Shown piece by piece: positions 41,867-49,883 of a stretch of 61,169 bases of DNA. A program made the position numbers and the translations under genes. This stretch comes from an uncultured Selenomonadales bacterium (GTDB taxonomy: Bacteria; Bacillota; Negativicutes; Acidaminococcales; Acidaminococcaceae): positions 1 to 61,169 of the forward strand of contig ONAN01000008.1 in NCBI GenBank assembly GCA_900315805.1. Direction: 5' to 3'. The notes beneath the pieces are model-generated. The model was given only the letters and a program-made list of their open reading frames with translations, was not told the origin of the DNA and searched no databases. Positions within the stretch are counted from its first letter, which is position 1; the number at the start of each line of letters is the position of its first letter.

Positions 41867-42856
41867 ATGACGAATCATGCGGATACAGACAGGGACAGCA
41901 CGGCGGTGGAAGAAGTCTACCTGGGCATCGACACGAGCTGCTACACGACGTCGGTGATGTTCATGGACCGGCAGGGCCGGGCCGTTTCGGAGGCGCGGCG
42001 CATCCTGAAGGTGAAGCCGGGTCATTGCGGCCTGCAGCAGTCGGAGATGGTGTACCAGCACACGCGCAACCTGCCGGACCTGATGGAGCAGGCTGCGCAG
42101 GGACATACGTTCCGCCTGCTCGGCATCGGGGTGTCGTCCCGGCCGCGTCCCCTGGTGGATTCCTATATGCCGGCCTTTCTGGCCGGACACGGTCTGGCCC
42201 GTTCCCTGGCGGCCCTATACCGGGTTCCCCTGTGGGAGATCAGTCATCAGGAAAATCATCTGGAAGCGGCGCTCTGGTCGGCCGGCGGCCCCCGGGCGGA
42301 CCGGTTCCTGTTTTTGCATGCGTCGGGCGGCACGACGGACCTGCTCCTGGCGGAGCACGTGGACGGCCGCTATCGACTGACGCCGGTCGGTACGAGTATT
42401 GACCTGCACGCAGGGCAGTTCGTGGACCGCATCGGCGTGGCCCTGGGACTGCAGTTCCCGGCCGGCCCGGCACTGGAACAGCTGGCGGCGCGGCATACGG
42501 AAATTCCGGAGCTGCCCGTGGCCGTACACGGTACGGAAGTCAGCCTGTCGGGCCCCTGCACGGCGGCCCTGCGGGCCCTGGACAAGGGCATGGCACCGGC
42601 CGATCTGGCTGCCGGTGTCCAATATGTGCTGGGCGAAACGTTCGTGCGCATGATCCGCAACGGGGCGGCCCGGTACGGCGTGGACGAAGTCCTGCTGGCC
42701 GGCGGCGTCGCGTCCAACGGATGGATCCGCGGCCATGTGACGGAAAAACTGGCGAAACGGCGCATCCGCACCTGGTTCGCCGAAGCCCGTTACAGCTGCG
42801 ACAATCCCGCTGGCTGCGCGGCCTATGCCGTGCGCCACGGTGAAGGAGACAATTAA
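41867..42856 (+). CDS. TsaD-like (Kae1/M22 family) paralogue
   Basis: The 329-residue ASKHA-fold protein resembles TsaD, which makes t6A in tRNA. It has DTSCYTTSV near residue 22 (TsaD has DTSCDET-like sequence) and the metal-type HxxxH in SHQENHLEA (His127 and His131). It also has HASGGTTDL and GGVASNG. The N-terminal loop is shortened and several TsaD positions differ, so it is more likely the clostridial 'O-sialoglycoprotein endopeptidase-like' paralogue found beside xseA than the essential TsaD. Its function is unknown. It follows nusB by 4 bases and overlaps xseA by one. Confidence 0.75.
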   Translation: MTNHADTDRDSTAVEEVYLGIDTSCYTTSVMFMDRQGRAVSEARRILKVKPGHCGLQQSEMVYQHTRNLPDLMEQAAQGHTFRLLGIGVSSRPRPLVDSYMPAFLAGHGLARSLAALYRVPLWEISHQENHLEAALWSAGGPRADRFLFLHASGGTTDLLLAEHVDGRYRLTPVGTSIDLHAGQFVDRIGVALGLQFPAGPALEQLAARHTEIPELPVAVHGTEVSLSGPCTAALRALDKGMAPADLAAGVQYVLGETFVRMIRNGAARYGVDEVLLAGGVASNGWIRGHVTEKLAKRRIRTWFAEARYSCDNPAGCAAYAVRHGEGDN

Positions 42857-44478
42857 TGTATAACAAGAGCAGAAAAGGGTACGGACAATATTTTTCCAGC
42901 CTTTTTTCCACTCCGCCGGAAGAAACGGTGGAACAGCCTGCTGCGTCTGCCGGGTCCGCAACGGACCATGACACGGACGGCGGTGCGGAGTATGGAACGG
43001 ACGGTTTTGCGTCTGGTGATGCTGCCGGCGTGGCGGAAAACGGGCTTTCGCGGAATAGTGCGCCCGTGAAGGTGTACTCCGTCCGGCAGGTCAACCAGCT
43101 GGTGGACCAGACCCTGAAAGCCAATCCGGGCCTGTCCCGCATTTCGGTTCAGGGCGAAGTGAGTAATTTCAAGGTGTCCTCCGGCGGACACTGGTTCTTC
43201 ACGTTGAAACAGCAGGCTCCGGATGGCCTCTTCAAGCTGGACTGCCTCGCGTTCCGCTATCAGACGCGGGCTCTGCAGCAGCCGGTCAACGGTAAGAGCT
43301 ATGTCGTCTTCGGCGATATCAATGTCTACGTTCCCGGCGGCCAATACCGCCTGCTCGTGTCCAAGCTGTATTACAGCGGGGCGGGCGCGCAGGCCGAGGC
43401 GCGGGAACGGTTGAAACGGAAGCTCCAGGCCGAGGGGTACATGGACGACAAGGCCAAGGCGGCCAAGTGGCACCTGCCCCTGCTGCCGGAGCGGGTCGGT
43501 ATCGTGACATCGCCGACGAGCGCGGCGGTACGGGATATCATCCGCATCTCCCGGGAACGGCTGCCCGGCGTGCGCCTGCTCCTGTATCCTGTCCAGGTAC
43601 AGGGCGACAAGGCACCGGAACAGATTGCCCGGGCCATTGAGTTCATGAACAGGCACCGCCTGGCCGACGTGCTCATCGTCGGACGGGGCGGCGGCAGCAA
43701 GGAAGACCTGTGGGCCTTCAATGAAGAGCGTGTGGCCCGCGCCATTGCCACTTCGGCCATTCCCGTGGTCACCTGCATCGGCCATTCCATCGACATGACC
43801 GTGTCGGATTTCGTGGCCCTGCGCGAAACGGCGACGCCGACCGACGCCGCCCGCGTCGTGGTGCCGGACCGGCAGGAGGAGGCACGCCGGGTGCGGAACC
43901 TGTGGAAACGCATGGCCGGCGTAGTGCAGAACCAGCTGGACAACGGAAGCATCCGGTACAGGAACTGCCGCAAGTCGAAATACCTGCAGGATCCGGAGAC
44001 GCTGCTGGACCGGCCGGCGGAACGGCTGGACAGGGCCTGCATGATTCTGCAGCAAAGCCTGCCGGAGCGGGTGCATGCCTATGACCTGCGCCTGGAGAAG
44101 GCGCGCCAGACCCTGCGACACAGCGATATCATCTGGCAGGGACTGGAGGCGCGGCTGGCCGTGGTGCTGGCCCGTATGCCGAGGGGCGAAAGCCTGCTGG
44201 ACGGCCCGGCCCGGCAGACCGGTGCTTTGACGGACCGGATGGCACGAGCCATCGCAGCCTGCCTCACCGGCAAAACGCAGACCCTGCAGTTGCAGGCGGC
44301 CCGGCTGAACGGTGTGAGTCCCCTGGCGGTCCTGGGCCGCGGGTATTCCCTGACGCGCAACGGCGAGGGGAAACTCGTGAAAACGGCGGACGACGTCCGG
44401 TGGGGCGATGTCCTGCAAACGGAAGTCAGCGACGGGGTGATTGAATCCGTCGTACAGGATATAAAGAAGACGAGGTAA
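42856..44478 (+). CDS. xseA: exodeoxyribonuclease VII large subunit
   Basis: XseA is the catalytic subunit that degrades single-stranded DNA. The 540-residue protein has an OB-fold (about 72-170, YSVRQVNQLVDQTLKANPGL-like, here shortened), then the catalytic region with GIVTSPTSAAVRDII, GRGGGSKEDLWAFNEE and GHSIDMTVSDFVA. Long helices and a C-terminal tail with LGRGYSLTR follow. The first 70 residues are an extra Gly/Ala/acid-rich low-complexity extension not usual in XseA. ATG 42856 shares its A with the previous stop; a start after the extension is not excluded. Confidence 0.93.
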   Translation: MYNKSRKGYGQYFSSLFSTPPEETVEQPAASAGSATDHDTDGGAEYGTDGFASGDAAGVAENGLSRNSAPVKVYSVRQVNQLVDQTLKANPGLSRISVQGEVSNFKVSSGGHWFFTLKQQAPDGLFKLDCLAFRYQTRALQQPVNGKSYVVFGDINVYVPGGQYRLLVSKLYYSGAGAQAEARERLKRKLQAEGYMDDKAKAAKWHLPLLPERVGIVTSPTSAAVRDIIRISRERLPGVRLLLYPVQVQGDKAPEQIARAIEFMNRHRLADVLIVGRGGGSKEDLWAFNEERVARAIATSAIPVVTCIGHSIDMTVSDFVALRETATPTDAARVVVPDRQEEARRVRNLWKRMAGVVQNQLDNGSIRYRNCRKSKYLQDPETLLDRPAERLDRACMILQQSLPERVHAYDLRLEKARQTLRHSDIIWQGLEARLAVVLARMPRGESLLDGPARQTGALTDRMARAIAACLTGKTQTLQLQAARLNGVSPLAVLGRGYSLTRNGEGKLVKTADDVRWGDVLQTEVSDGVIESVVQDIKKTR

Positions 44479-44483
44479 AAAAC

Positions 44484-44768
44484 ATGGCGTTGAAAAAGAT
44501 TCCCAAGAACATCAAATTCGAAGAAGCACTGGCCGACCTGGAAGCGACGGTGGACAAGCTGGAAAGCGGCGAACTGCCGCTGGAAGAGGCTATCGAGCAG
44601 TTCAAGTACGGCACGGAGCTGAGCCAGATCTGCCTGGAGAAACTGAACCGCGCCAAGGCGGAAGTCGCGAAACTGAAGCCTGAAGCGGCCGCCCAGGACA
44701 AGGTGGAGACCGAGGAATTCGGGGAATTCGAACAGGAAACCCTTTCCGGCGACGGGACGGAAGACTAA
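44484..44768 (+). CDS. xseB: exodeoxyribonuclease VII small subunit
   Basis: The 94-residue helical subunit binds the long XseA helices in several copies. The family core is clear (FEEALADLEATVDKLESGEL, then LEEAIEQFKYGTELSQIC). A 25-residue acidic tail follows. It starts 5 bases after xseA. Confidence 0.95.
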   Translation: MALKKIPKNIKFEEALADLEATVDKLESGELPLEEAIEQFKYGTELSQICLEKLNRAKAEVAKLKPEAAAQDKVETEEFGEFEQETLSGDGTED

Positions 44769-44780
44769 CGGAGGATGACG

Positions 44781-45662
44781 ATGGCTTTTGATTTTGAGCA
44801 GTATTATGACAGCCGCAAAAAGCTGGTCAACAATTTTCTGGAAAAACGGATGGAGAAGCGGGGCATCTCGAATGTGGACGATGCCATGAAGTACAGCCTG
44901 CTGGCCGGCGGCAAGCGGCTGCGCCCCATTCTCCTGATGGCGACGGCCGACGCCTTGGGCGCGAACGGGTACGATTACCTGCCTGCGGCCTGCGCCCTGG
45001 AAATGATCCACACGTATTCGCTGATTCACGACGACCTGCCCTGTATGGACAACGACGATTACCGCCGGGGCCGCCTGACGAACCACAAGGTCTTCGGCGA
45101 GGCCATGGCGCTCCTGGCCGGTGACGGCCTGCTGACGCTGGCTTTCGAGGTCATGTCGGAACAGCGCAACGTGAAACCGTCCACGCTGGTCGAAGTGATC
45201 CACGAGACGGCCATGTGCGCGGGCAACTTCGGCATGGTCGGCGGCCAGGCCCTGGACCTGGAGGCGGAAGGGAAGAAGATTTCCGCCAAGGAACTGAAGA
45301 CGCTGCACGAAGGCAAGACCGGCGCCATGTTCATTGCGGCCATCCGCGGCGGCGCCCATCTGGCCGGGGCGACAGACGAACAGCTCCTGGCCCTGACGCA
45401 TTTTGCCGAACTGATCGGCCTGGCCTTCCAGATTGAGGACGATATCCTCGATGTGACGGGCACCCAGGAGGAACTGGGCAAACCAATCGGCAGCGACGAC
45501 AAGAATGAGAAATCGACCTATGTCACCCTCTACGGCCTGGACAAGGCCCGGGAGATGTCCGAGCAGACGACGCAGGAAGCCCTGCAGTGCCTCGACATGT
45601 TCGGGGAAAAGGCGGAAGCCCTGCGCGAACTGGCCAAAATGATGTGCCACCGCCGGAACTGA
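44781..45662 (+). CDS. ispA: farnesyl (geranyl) diphosphate synthase
   Basis: This short-chain trans-prenyltransferase condenses IPP with DMAPP/GPP. The 293-residue protein has LLAGGKRLRP (about 41-50), the first aspartate-rich motif HDDLPCMDNDDYRRG (Asp84, Asp85, Asp90; the two-residue insertion and spacing of bacterial FPP synthases) and the second, QIEDDILD. ATG 44781 has GGAGG 6 bases upstream; ATG 44775 abuts it. Its neighbour dxs supplies the pathway entry enzyme. Confidence 0.93.
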   Translation: MAFDFEQYYDSRKKLVNNFLEKRMEKRGISNVDDAMKYSLLAGGKRLRPILLMATADALGANGYDYLPAACALEMIHTYSLIHDDLPCMDNDDYRRGRLTNHKVFGEAMALLAGDGLLTLAFEVMSEQRNVKPSTLVEVIHETAMCAGNFGMVGGQALDLEAEGKKISAKELKTLHEGKTGAMFIAAIRGGAHLAGATDEQLLALTHFAELIGLAFQIEDDILDVTGTQEELGKPIGSDDKNEKSTYVTLYGLDKAREMSEQTTQEALQCLDMFGEKAEALRELAKMMCHRRN

Positions 45663-45712
45663 CGGCCTGGCATGTTGAACGGAAACGACGAGAGAGAAGA
45701 GAGTCGGTAAGG

Positions 45713-45739
45713 AAAGGAGCAGGCGGCGCGGCTGCGCCG
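45713..45739 (+). promoter_or_regulatory. ribosome site and hairpin upstream of dxs
   Basis: AAAGGAG (45713-45719) is 33 bases from the dxs ATG, but a 6-bp hairpin (CGGCGC 45724-45729 with GCGCCG 45734-45739) lies between. If folded, the hairpin would shorten the effective distance. No other good site is near ATG 45753. Confidence 0.45.
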
Positions 45740-45752
45740 TCTATACAGATCA

Positions 45753-47666
45753 ATGAGTGATTACAGGATTCTGGACCGGGTGAACAGCCCGAAGGACCTG
45801 CGGGGCCTTACGCTGCCGGAACTGAAGGAGCTGTCGGAGGAAATCCGGCAGTTCATCATCCGGGTCGTGTCCAAGAACGGCGGCCATCTGGCGCCGAACC
45901 TGGGTGTGGTGGAGCTGACGCTGGCGCTGCACCGGGTGTATGACTGCCCGACCGACAAGATCATCTTCGATGTGGGCCACCAGGCCTATATCCACAAGAT
46001 CCTGACAGGGCGGAAGGACCGGTTCGACACCATCCGCACGTATCAGGGCCTGAGCGGGTTCCCGAAGTTGACGGAAAGCCCTTACGATGCCTTTGGCGTA
46101 GGGCATTCCAGTACATCTATTTCCGCGGCGGACGGCATCGCGGCCGCCCGTGACCTGCAGGGTAAGGATTTCAACGTGGCCGCCGTCATCGGCGACGGCG
46201 CCATGACGGGCGGCATGTCCTTCGAGGCGCTGAACCACGTGGGTGACACGAAGCGGCGCATGGTCATCGTCCTGAACGACAACGAGATGTCCATTTCGAA
46301 GAACGTGGGCGCCATGTCGCGCTATCTGTATGAGCTGCGGACGGGCGACACGTACACGAAACTGAAGGGCGATCTGGAGAACTGGCTGTCCGGCCTGGAA
46401 CACGGCGACGAAGTGCTCGAAGCCATCGACCGCGTCAAGACCGGCGTCAAGTACCTGGTGGCGCCGGAATCCATTTTCGAGCATATGGGCATCAAATATT
46501 TCGGCCCCATCGACGGCCACGACCTGGAGAGCCTGCTGGATGTCCTGGCCACGGCCCGGAAGGAAAAGGGACCGGTCCTGGTCCATGTGATGACCGTCAA
46601 GGGCAAAGGATACGGACCGGCGGAGAAGAGCCCGAACAAGTTCCACGGCACGGGGCCCTTCGACATCGCCACCGGCGCCAAGCTGCCCGGTTCGAGCACG
46701 GCACCGAAGTACACGGATGTGTTCGGCAAGACCCTGATCGAGCTGGCGGAAAAGGACAAATCCATCGTCGCGATTACGGCGGCCATGCCGGACGGAACGG
46801 GGACGGAGGCCTTCAAGGAGCGCTTCCCGGACCGCTTTTTCGATGTCGGCATCGCGGAGCAGCATGCCGTCACCTTTGCGGCAGGCCTGGCCACGCAGGG
46901 CATCAAGCCTGTGGCGGCCATCTATTCGACCTTCATGCAGCGCGCTTATGACCAGATTGTTCACGACGTGTGCCTGCAGAAACTGCCGGTGAAATTGTGC
47001 ATGGACCGGGCGGGGCTGGTCGGGGACGACGGACCGACGCACCACGGCGTGTTTGACTATGCCTACCTGCTGCCGCTGCCGAACATGGTCATCATGGCGC
47101 CGAAAGATGAAGACGAGCTGCGCCATATGCTGAAGACGGCCATGACCTATCAGGACGGGCCCATCGCCATGCGCTATCCCCGCGGCAACGGCATCGGCGT
47201 GGATTGCAGCGCACCGCTGCACACGCTGCCCATCGGCAAGGCGGAACTTCTGTCCGAAGGACGGGATGTTTCCCTGTGGGCCATCGGCAGCATGGTTCCC
47301 GCGGCCGTGCGCGTGGCGGATGCCCTGCGCCAGAAGGGGATTGACGCGGGCGTGGTGAACATGCGCTTTGCCAAACCTCTCGACGCGGAACTGCTGGAAC
47401 AGGAAGCGCGGCGCACGCGCTGCCTCGTCACGCTGGAAGAAGGCGTCCTGAAGGGCGGCGTCGGCGATGCCGTCCTGGAAACGCTGAACGCGAAGGATCT
47501 GCTGCAGACCGTACGGGTGCTGCGCATCGGCATCCCCGACGAATTCGTACCCCACGGCGACCGGAAGCTGCTGCTCCGGGACATCGGCATGGATGACGAG
47601 ACGATGACGGCCCGCATTGCCGCCTTCGTACAGCCGTCGCAGGACGGGGAAGGCAGGTCCGAATAA
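45753..47666 (+). CDS. dxs: 1-deoxy-D-xylulose-5-phosphate synthase
   Basis: This TPP-dependent enzyme starts the MEP isoprenoid pathway from pyruvate and glyceraldehyde-3-phosphate. The 637-residue protein shows GGHLAPNLGVVELTLALH, GHSSTSISAADGIAAA, the TPP motif GDGAMTGGMSFEALNH with LNDNEMSIS, and later DVGIAEQHAVTFAAGLA with the catalytic Glu. ATG 45753 gives the expected N-terminus (ILDRVNSPKDL). Upstream is a distant ribosome site behind a hairpin. Confidence 0.95.
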   Translation: MSDYRILDRVNSPKDLRGLTLPELKELSEEIRQFIIRVVSKNGGHLAPNLGVVELTLALHRVYDCPTDKIIFDVGHQAYIHKILTGRKDRFDTIRTYQGLSGFPKLTESPYDAFGVGHSSTSISAADGIAAARDLQGKDFNVAAVIGDGAMTGGMSFEALNHVGDTKRRMVIVLNDNEMSISKNVGAMSRYLYELRTGDTYTKLKGDLENWLSGLEHGDEVLEAIDRVKTGVKYLVAPESIFEHMGIKYFGPIDGHDLESLLDVLATARKEKGPVLVHVMTVKGKGYGPAEKSPNKFHGTGPFDIATGAKLPGSSTAPKYTDVFGKTLIELAEKDKSIVAITAAMPDGTGTEAFKERFPDRFFDVGIAEQHAVTFAAGLATQGIKPVAAIYSTFMQRAYDQIVHDVCLQKLPVKLCMDRAGLVGDDGPTHHGVFDYAYLLPLPNMVIMAPKDEDELRHMLKTAMTYQDGPIAMRYPRGNGIGVDCSAPLHTLPIGKAELLSEGRDVSLWAIGSMVPAAVRVADALRQKGIDAGVVNMRFAKPLDAELLEQEARRTRCLVTLEEGVLKGGVGDAVLETLNAKDLLQTVRVLRIGIPDEFVPHGDRKLLLRDIGMDDETMTARIAAFVQPSQDGEGRSE

Positions 47667-47668
47667 TC

Positions 47669-48487
47669 ATGGCGGAAACGAAAAAGAAGAAGGTCCGGTT
47701 GGATGCCTACCTGACGGAGCAAGGCCTTTTCGAAAGCCGTGCGAAGGCGCAGGCGGCCATCATGGCCGGGCAGATCCTGGTAGACGAACAGAAGATAGAT
47801 AAACCGGGCACACCGGTCCGGGAAGGCGCGAAGATCCGCATCATCGGGGAAAAACTCCGCTACGTGAGCCGCGGCGGCCTGAAACTGGAAAAGGCCCTGC
47901 AGGTCTTTCCCATCTCCGTGGAAGGCAAGGTCATGGCGGATATCGGCGCCTCGACGGGCGGGTTCACGGACTGTGCCCTGCAGAACGGGGCGGCCCGTGT
48001 CTACGCCGTTGACGTTGGCTACGGCCAATTGGCGTGGAAGCTGCGCAACGACCCGCGCGTCGTCAACATGGAACGCACGAATGCGCGCCTGCTGGACGAA
48101 ACGAGCCTGCCGGAAAAGGTGGGCGCCGCTTCCATCGATGTGGCCTTCATTTCCCTGGACAAGATTCTGCCGGCGGTCCATAAGATCCTGGCGCCGGGCG
48201 GTTTTGTTCTGGCCCTTGTCAAGCCGCAGTTCGAGGCGGGCAAGGAACACATCGGCAAAAAAGGCGTGGTGCGCGACCCCGCAGTGCACCGGGAGGTCCT
48301 GCACCGGGTCATCGCCTTTGCCAAAGCGGAAGGATTCGGCATCGGCGGCCTGGAATTTTCGCCGGTCAAAGGGCCGGAAGGAAATATCGAATACCTGCTG
48401 TATCTGACGACGGGACCCGATGACGCGGTTTCACCGGAAGCCATCGACGCCCTCGTGTCCCAGTCGCACGCCGAACTGGATAAGTAA
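47669..48487 (+). CDS. tlyA: TlyA family rRNA 2'-O-methyltransferase
   Basis: The 272-residue protein has an N-terminal S4 RNA-binding domain (about 8-68, VRLDAYLTEQGLFESRAKAQ-type) and an FtsJ-like methyltransferase. The methyltransferase shows SAM-binding ADIGASTGGFTDCAL, DVGYGQLAW and the catalytic-lysine stretch VKPQFEAGKE. In mycobacteria TlyA methylates 16S and 23S rRNA; older names call it haemolysin A. It begins two bases after dxs. Confidence 0.92.
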   Translation: MAETKKKKVRLDAYLTEQGLFESRAKAQAAIMAGQILVDEQKIDKPGTPVREGAKIRIIGEKLRYVSRGGLKLEKALQVFPISVEGKVMADIGASTGGFTDCALQNGAARVYAVDVGYGQLAWKLRNDPRVVNMERTNARLLDETSLPEKVGAASIDVAFISLDKILPAVHKILAPGGFVLALVKPQFEAGKEHIGKKGVVRDPAVHREVLHRVIAFAKAEGFGIGGLEFSPVKGPEGNIEYLLYLTTGPDDAVSPEAIDALVSQSHAELDK

Positions 48488-48503
48488 GGGGAGGGACGCT
48501 GAG

Positions 48504-49361
48504 ATGAAGAAGATTTGTCTGGGCTTGTTCCCGAACATGAAGATCGGGAAGGTCAAGGAAGCCTTCCCGGCCATCTTGCGGGACTGCGATGCCAACGGCA
48601 TCGAAGTGCGCCTGCCGCGGAATCTGGCCGCCGCGTACGGCAAGGAAGAAGCGGGGGAGGGTCCCCATGCGTTCGATGCCGCCGTGTCCCTGGGCGGCGA
48701 CGGCACGTTCCTGCGTATGGCACGCGACATGGTGCTGCGGGATATTCCCGTTTTCGGCATCAATTTCGGCCACCTCGGTTTCCTGGCGGAAGTCGATTCC
48801 GACCGGGCGCAGGAATCCCTGCGGTCGCTGAGTGCCGGCCGTTTCAAGGAGGAACGGCGCCATCTGCTGCAGATGGAGGTCGTCCGGGCCGACGGGTCGC
48901 GGGAAGGGCGCACGGAGCTGGCCATCAACGAGTTCGTGGCGGCCCGCGACAACTTGTCGACCATCAACCACGTGGGGCTCTGGATCAACCATAAGCCTTC
49001 GGGCCATTACGCGGCCGACGGCCTGGTCATTTCCACGGCCACAGGATCGACGGCGTACTCCCTTTCTGCGGGAGGGCCGCTGGTCGAACCGGGCCTGGAC
49101 GTGATGATCATCACGCCAATCGCCTGCCATAACCTGAGTTCGAGGCCTCTGGTCATACCGGCTTCGGAACTGGTCCAGCTGCAGCTGCTGCCGGAAAACC
49201 TGTCCGACATGGTCATTTCGGCCGACGGCCTGCCCCTTTGCCCGCTGCGGCAGGGGGAACGGGCGGAAATCACCCGGAGCAGCCGGACGATGCGGCTCAT
49301 CCGTCTGACGGACCGCGATTATTACGAGACGTGGCAGGAAAAGCTGATCCGCAACATGTAA
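48504..49361 (+). CDS. nadK: NAD kinase
   Basis: NAD kinase makes NADP from NAD using ATP or polyphosphate. The 285-residue protein has the GGDGTFLRMAR motif (about 64-74), the phrase INFGHLGFLAEV, and the NE-x-x-x-x-R and GSTAYSLSAGGP substrate motifs. ATG 48504 follows GGGGAGGG; an in-frame ATG at 48420 lies inside tlyA. Confidence 0.95.
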   Translation: MKKICLGLFPNMKIGKVKEAFPAILRDCDANGIEVRLPRNLAAAYGKEEAGEGPHAFDAAVSLGGDGTFLRMARDMVLRDIPVFGINFGHLGFLAEVDSDRAQESLRSLSAGRFKEERRHLLQMEVVRADGSREGRTELAINEFVAARDNLSTINHVGLWINHKPSGHYAADGLVISTATGSTAYSLSAGGPLVEPGLDVMIITPIACHNLSSRPLVIPASELVQLQLLPENLSDMVISADGLPLCPLRQGERAEITRSSRTMRLIRLTDRDYYETWQEKLIRNM

Positions 49362-49374
49362 GAAGGAGATAAAC

Positions 49375-49827
49375 ATGAAGAGTCTGAGACAGGCAAAGAT
49401 CAAGGAGATCATCGAAGCGAACAACATCGAAACCCAGGAGGAACTGGCCAACGCCCTGGAGAAGGAAGGCTTTTCCGTCACGCAGGCGACGGTATCCCGC
49501 GACATCAAGGAAATGATGCTCGTGAAGGTGCCGAACGCCCAGGGGACCTACAGCTACGCTTATCCGAAGGAACACGGCCACATCATGACGCAGGACCGGC
49601 TGGAACGGACGTTCCGCGATTCCGTCATCAGCCTCAAGGTGGGGGGCAACATGGCGGTGCTGCACACCATGCCCAGTACGGCCGATGCCGTGGCGTACGT
49701 GATCGACTACATGAAGTGGCCCGAAGTGCTGGGTACCGTGGCCGGCGACGACACCATCTTCTGCGTGCTCGACAAACCGGAGAGCGCGGCAACCTTTGCG
49801 TCGCATTTCAACTTCAAGGGCCGCTGA
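49375..49827 (+). CDS. argR: ArgR: arginine repressor
   Basis: The 150-residue protein has an N-terminal winged helix (about 1-70, with TQEELANALEKEGFSVTQAT-like sequence, then VSRDIKEM) and a C-terminal arginine-binding hexamer domain (GTVAGDDTIFCVL). It senses arginine and controls its synthesis or use. argR-recN adjacency is standard in Firmicutes. AAGGAG at 49364-49369 fixes the start. Confidence 0.94.
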   Translation: MKSLRQAKIKEIIEANNIETQEELANALEKEGFSVTQATVSRDIKEMMLVKVPNAQGTYSYAYPKEHGHIMTQDRLERTFRDSVISLKVGGNMAVLHTMPSTADAVAYVIDYMKWPEVLGTVAGDDTIFCVLDKPESAATFASHFNFKGR

Positions 49828-49883
49828 GCGGCCGTCCGGCCCGGTGGCCGGAGAGATGGCTGAGTTAAAGGACGTTGAGCTAC

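Noticed and set aside
49850..49875. Sequence like the 5' end of a tRNA-Ser (GGAGAGATGGCTGAG) between argR and recN
   Set aside because: No anticodon arm, T arm or acceptor 3' strand follows; recN starts within 35 bases. Either a chance match or a tiny remnant.
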